From positions 1 through 16,861 of the forward strand of contig JBFFLX010000070.1 of NCBI GenBank assembly GCA_041554435.1: a stretch of 16,861 nucleotides of DNA, given 5' to 3'. Of this stretch, positions 13,927 through 16,861 are shown piece by piece (position 1 is the first letter of the stretch; every line of letters begins with the position of its first letter). Made by a program: the position numbers and the translations under genes. This stretch comes from BM524 sp041554435. GTDB lineage: Bacteria; Bacteroidota; Bacteroidia; Bacteroidales; F082. The notes beneath the pieces are model-generated. The model had not been told where the DNA came from. It made no database searches and saw only the letters and a list, made by a program, of their open reading frames with translations.

Positions 13927-15810
13927 CTAATTATTAATATTTAAGATAACCGGTTTACTTTCATTACTAATTAAATGAGCATAAAATTCTTTTATGTAAG
14001 GATATGCATTTTCAGGAAATACCGATCTGTTAATCAATAGTTTGTAGTTAAGAGTTAATACATTCCCCGCCATTTGATAAATCATTGTAAACTTTGCAGA
14101 ATTTTCAGGTAAAGTAATACTTACCGGTTTTGGTAATTCAGCAATAGTATAACCATCAGGCAGAGCAACTCTAACTACACCACTTGTTGCTCTATTATAG
14201 GCAAAATCAACAGGATAACTTCTTTCCTCTGATTTAAAAGGATTTTCTCCTATCTTTTCAAAAAGAAACATATTTAAATAAACTTGATCGTCGATAACAC
14301 TAACTACATCTTCTATTTCAACATCATACTTTTGAGTAACTGCCATATCCAAATCCTTAACATTTTCTATTGAATAATCTGTAATTGTTAGGCCATCAAT
14401 ATTATCCATTAAATTTTCAACATAATCCTGATCACTTAAGTATGAAGCATAACTTCTACGAAAATCATAAGCCGCATAATCTTTATTGGAATAACTAAGT
14501 TTTCCTTTCAGAGCAAAGTTTTCATCCAGATTAAGGTCGTAATAAATTCTTTTGGCATATTTTTCCTTTGGGTTAATAATGGCTCTGAATGTTTCTTCGC
14601 CATCAAAAACCTGTCCGCTATAATTTAAGCAACGTATGGGTAACATATTCCATGCAAGGTACTGACTGGTAGCATCAAGCATCATATATTCGCCATTAAT
14701 ACGTACATACGCAATTACATAATTAAGTTTATTTAAAGAAGGGTTTACAGGATGCAGCATACCATTTTCGCGTGTACTCATTACCATTGGGTAGACTTCC
14801 ATATTGAGTTTTTTCAGCAATGCAACTAAAAGCAGGTTTACATCAGCGGAACTTCCATCTTTTTCGTTGGCAACTTCCGAAAGATTCTCTTCCGAAATAA
14901 ACAAGCGGTTTCTCTTATCCCAGTCGATAATCGATTTTACTTTTTCTACGGCAAGTTTAGCCTTTTGCTCCTCTGTTGTAGCCTTTTCTTCAATTTCTTT
15001 GGCATATTTATTCAGAAAGTTATTTGGCCATTCCAAAGCCTTACCGAAGGAATAAAATTTATTTAATAGTGCTTGCTCATCTTTCCATGAGGTTGTAAAA
15101 TTGAGGCGATAATATCCGGGGAAATGAGTTTCATTAATATCAAGTTCTATTCTTGACAAATAATTATCTTCCGACGAAATGTATGCTTCAGAAATAAAAG
15201 CAGGCATATTTTCAACTTTCCAGTGATTATAACCAACATTTTGGGGTGGTATTAACCCCCCAATTTGCTTTCTGAATGTTAAATACTGATTGTCGCCCAA
15301 CTCCAGTTCGCTGATAACAACAGGTATATTTCTCTGAAAATACCAGGTAGAAGGAAATCCGTCATAACTTATTTCAATATCCAGTACGGAACCTACTTTT
15401 ACATTTGGCATAGCAACATCATAAATATAATAATAGTCCCAAACTTTTTCACTATATATATTGTCTTTGTCTAATTTTGTTTCTACAACTTCACCATTCT
15501 CGAGGTTGAAAGTTATTCCTTTTATATATCCTTTTGCAGTAGTGTTGTATTTATTATTTGCAAATGAAAGACCTTCTTTTTTAAGAATTTTATACCTTAT
15601 ATGTTTGTAAAACTTATGACTGTTACCATCGTAATATCCTTTTTCAAATAATACAACAGCAACAGCACTTGTGTCGAGTTCATATTCTTTCATTTTAAGT
15701 TCCTCCATGGAAACTTTTCCGAATTTAACTTTTTTGCCCTTGGCAAAACTCTGGTTAATAAAAACCATACTTATCGACATAATAAGCACAGCCCTCATGA
15801 ATTTTTTCAT
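13927..15810 (-). CDS. Secreted DUF3857 protein with degenerate transglutaminase core
   Basis: A 627-residue protein of the same layout as the gene downstream: signal peptide (MKKFMRAVLIMSISMVFINQ, likely cleaved after SFA at residue 23), DUF3857-like region (about 40-240), transglutaminase-fold core (about 285-385), beta-rich C-terminus. Aligned by eye with its neighbour, the catalytic Cys is Ser321 (DGSSADVNLLLVALLKK) and the His is Tyr364 (KLNYVIAYV), while Asp379 (MLDATSQ) is kept. The protein is therefore probably not a thiol transglutaminase or protease and may be a binding or scaffold partner. The ATG at 15810 was chosen over an in-frame TTG at 15855 because the signal peptide begins there. 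Upstream (15811-16011) is AT-rich, with no promoter that I can call firmly. Confidence 0.82.
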   Translation of the reverse strand: MKKFMRAVLIMSISMVFINQSFAKGKKVKFGKVSMEELKMKEYELDTSAVAVVLFEKGYYDGNSHKFYKHIRYKILKKEGLSFANNKYNTTAKGYIKGITFNLENGEVVETKLDKDNIYSEKVWDYYYIYDVAMPNVKVGSVLDIEISYDGFPSTWYFQRNIPVVISELELGDNQYLTFRKQIGGLIPPQNVGYNHWKVENMPAFISEAYISSEDNYLSRIELDINETHFPGYYRLNFTTSWKDEQALLNKFYSFGKALEWPNNFLNKYAKEIEEKATTEEQKAKLAVEKVKSIIDWDKRNRLFISEENLSEVANEKDGSSADVNLLLVALLKKLNMEVYPMVMSTRENGMLHPVNPSLNKLNYVIAYVRINGEYMMLDATSQYLAWNMLPIRCLNYSGQVFDGEETFRAIINPKEKYAKRIYYDLNLDENFALKGKLSYSNKDYAAYDFRRSYASYLSDQDYVENLMDNIDGLTITDYSIENVKDLDMAVTQKYDVEIEDVVSVIDDQVYLNMFLFEKIGENPFKSEERSYPVDFAYNRATSGVVRVALPDGYTIAELPKPVSITLPENSAKFTMIYQMAGNVLTLNYKLLINRSVFPENAYPYIKEFYAHLISNESKPVILNINN

Positions 15811-16011
15811 AGTGATTTTTATTTTAATAATTGATGATTTAACTTTTGGATTCAAATAGCAGGTAAATAATAATGTTCTTAAATTAATTTGATTCGCTAA
15901 TATATTAAATTTATATAAATTTCAAATTCGGTTTATTAAGTGTAAAAAAACAAATGATACCTTTAGTTTGTTGGCTGATTATAAAACTGTTGTGTTTATG
16001 AAAACAAAAGT

Positions 16012-16812
16012 TTACTCGGTTTTAAATTTCCCATAGTCAGGCTTTCGTTTTTCCAAAAATGCCGACATTCCTTCTTGTCCTTCTTCAGATGCTCTTAATT
16101 TGGCGATTAGTTTGGTAGTATATTCAATATTGCTATCAAGAGAATTATTTAGTACTTTTTCTATGAGTATTTTCGTTTCCATAACTGCCTTTGGTCCACT
16201 TGAATTAAATTCTATTAAAATTTTATCCAATGGATTTTCATCAGTTACTTCATTATAAACATGATTCACCAGATTCCACTTTTGGGCTTCCTTTGATTTG
16301 AATCTTTTTCCTGTCATCATCAATTCCTTAGAGCCAAACTCCCCTATCCTTTTAATAACAAAAGGAGCAATAGTTGCTGGTGCAATTCCAAGTTTCACCT
16401 CACTGAAGGCAAATGTTGTATTTTCTTCGGCAATAACAATGTCGCAGGCAGAAATGAGTCCGTTAGCACCACCAAACACAGCACCGTGGACCAATGCTAT
16501 TGTAGGCTTTTTGCATTTATAAACCGACATAAAAAGTGCTGCCAGTTTTTTAGCATCATTAATGTTTTCTTCTTCTCCAAACTCGGCTATGCCTTTCATA
16601 TAATTCAGGTCGGCACCGGCACAAAACGATTTACCATTTCCGCTTAAAACCACAGCCTTAATATTTTGTAAAGTATTAATTTCGTGAAAAACTGAAGTGA
16701 GTTCAGTAATCATTTCGGCGTTCAGAGCATTGTGAACTTCGGGGCGATTGAGTTTTACCCAAAGTGCATTTTCGGTTTCGCTAATTAGTATTGTGTTGTA
16801 TTTTGTTGTCAT
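16012..16812 (-). CDS. liuC: Enoyl-CoA hydratase/isomerase family protein, probable methylglutaconyl-CoA hydratase
   Basis: A 266-residue crotonase-fold enzyme. The oxyanion-hole segments are SFCAGADLNYMK (62-73) and HGAVFGGANGLISACD (109-124). The closest wording that I recognise is bacterial LiuC (methylglutaconyl-CoA hydratase of leucine breakdown): GKSFCAGADLN-M, EEN-DA, FAFSEVKLGIAPATIAPFV. The acidic residue of FSEVKLG (Glu138) is present; the other crotonase glutamate (in GGGxEL of rat hydratase) is glycine here (Gly118), as I recall for LiuC proteins. The reaction would be 3-methylglutaconyl-CoA to HMG-CoA, the step after methylcrotonyl-CoA carboxylase. It is separated from the carboxylase gene by the DUF3857 pair. 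The ATG at 16812 is near the window edge, so its promoter and upstream partner are not seen. Confidence 0.85.
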   Translation of the reverse strand: MTTKYNTILISETENALWVKLNRPEVHNALNAEMITELTSVFHEINTLQNIKAVVLSGNGKSFCAGADLNYMKGIAEFGEEENINDAKKLAALFMSVYKCKKPTIALVHGAVFGGANGLISACDIVIAEENTTFAFSEVKLGIAPATIAPFVIKRIGEFGSKELMMTGKRFKSKEAQKWNLVNHVYNEVTDENPLDKILIEFNSSGPKAVMETKILIEKVLNNSLDSNIEYTTKLIAKLRASEEGQEGMSAFLEKRKPDYGKFKTE

Positions 16813-16861
16813 TGTATCGGGGGTGTTAATGTTGTTGTGGTTTCATTGTTATCGTGGTTGT

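Noticed and set aside
15811..15855. TTG start for the degenerate DUF3857 protein
   Set aside because: It would place 15 polar and basic residues ahead of a clear signal peptide that starts at the ATG at 15810.
1..16861. Insertion sequences, phage, toxin-antitoxin or defence genes
   Set aside because: No transposase, integrase, restriction, toxin or other defence-type protein is seen among the coding frames; all larger genes are assigned to housekeeping, metabolic or envelope families.
1..16861. tRNA or rRNA genes
   Set aside because: No cloverleaf with T-loop GTTCRANNC and matching acceptor arms was noticed in the intergenic gaps, which are short or repeat-filled; a dedicated scan could still be run.

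Overview
The window looks like ordinary chromosome from a member of the Bacteroidota. It is AT-rich. Several genes are preceded by the phylum's TAnnTTTG -7 promoter element, most starts lack a clear Shine-Dalgarno sequence, and the gene content is typical: an SurA_N/PPIC PpiD-like foldase, tandem DUF3857/transglutaminase secreted proteins, and a split HldE-type adenylyltransferase. The genus cannot be named from sequence reading alone.

Layout. (1) Positions 1-483 hold the 3' end of a rodA/ftsW-type gene on the + strand. (2) Positions 670-3931 hold two minus-strand genes, a UPF0104 membrane protein and a ppiD-like chaperone/isomerase, ending at an intrinsic terminator at 614-646. (3) A divergent intergenic region (3932-4118) carries a sigma-54-type -24/-12 promoter inside a dyad, in front of a small heat-shock gene (hsp20). 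(4) Positions 4807-8106 hold a compact + strand operon: a secreted thioredoxin-like protein, panC, panD, a second UPF0104 protein, and an HldE2-type ADP-heptose adenylyltransferase. (5) Positions 8107-8634 hold a non-coding convergent region built almost entirely of several different heptanucleotide (7-nt) tandem arrays, a 36-bp exact direct repeat and a REP-like element. (6) Positions 8635-16812 are all minus strand: an acyl-CoA dehydrogenase and a biotin-dependent carboxylase alpha subunit, then (behind a terminator) two tandem DUF3857/transglutaminase-fold secreted proteins, and finally a methylglutaconyl-CoA-hydratase-like enoyl-CoA hydratase.

How the genes work together. panC and panD supply beta-alanine and pantothenate for CoA. 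The acyl-CoA dehydrogenase, carboxylase and hydratase together look like part of branched-chain acyl-CoA (leucine-type) catabolism. The carboxyltransferase beta subunit and HMG-CoA lyase are not in the window. PpiD, Hsp20, RodA, the UPF0104 proteins and HldE2 belong to envelope biogenesis and proteostasis.

I did not find a convincing new multi-gene system. The strongest leads are the heptanucleotide patchwork at 8118-8635, the near-symmetric sigma-54-like promoter dyad at 4002-4039, and the pairing of an apparently inactive transglutaminase-fold protein with an intact paralogue.
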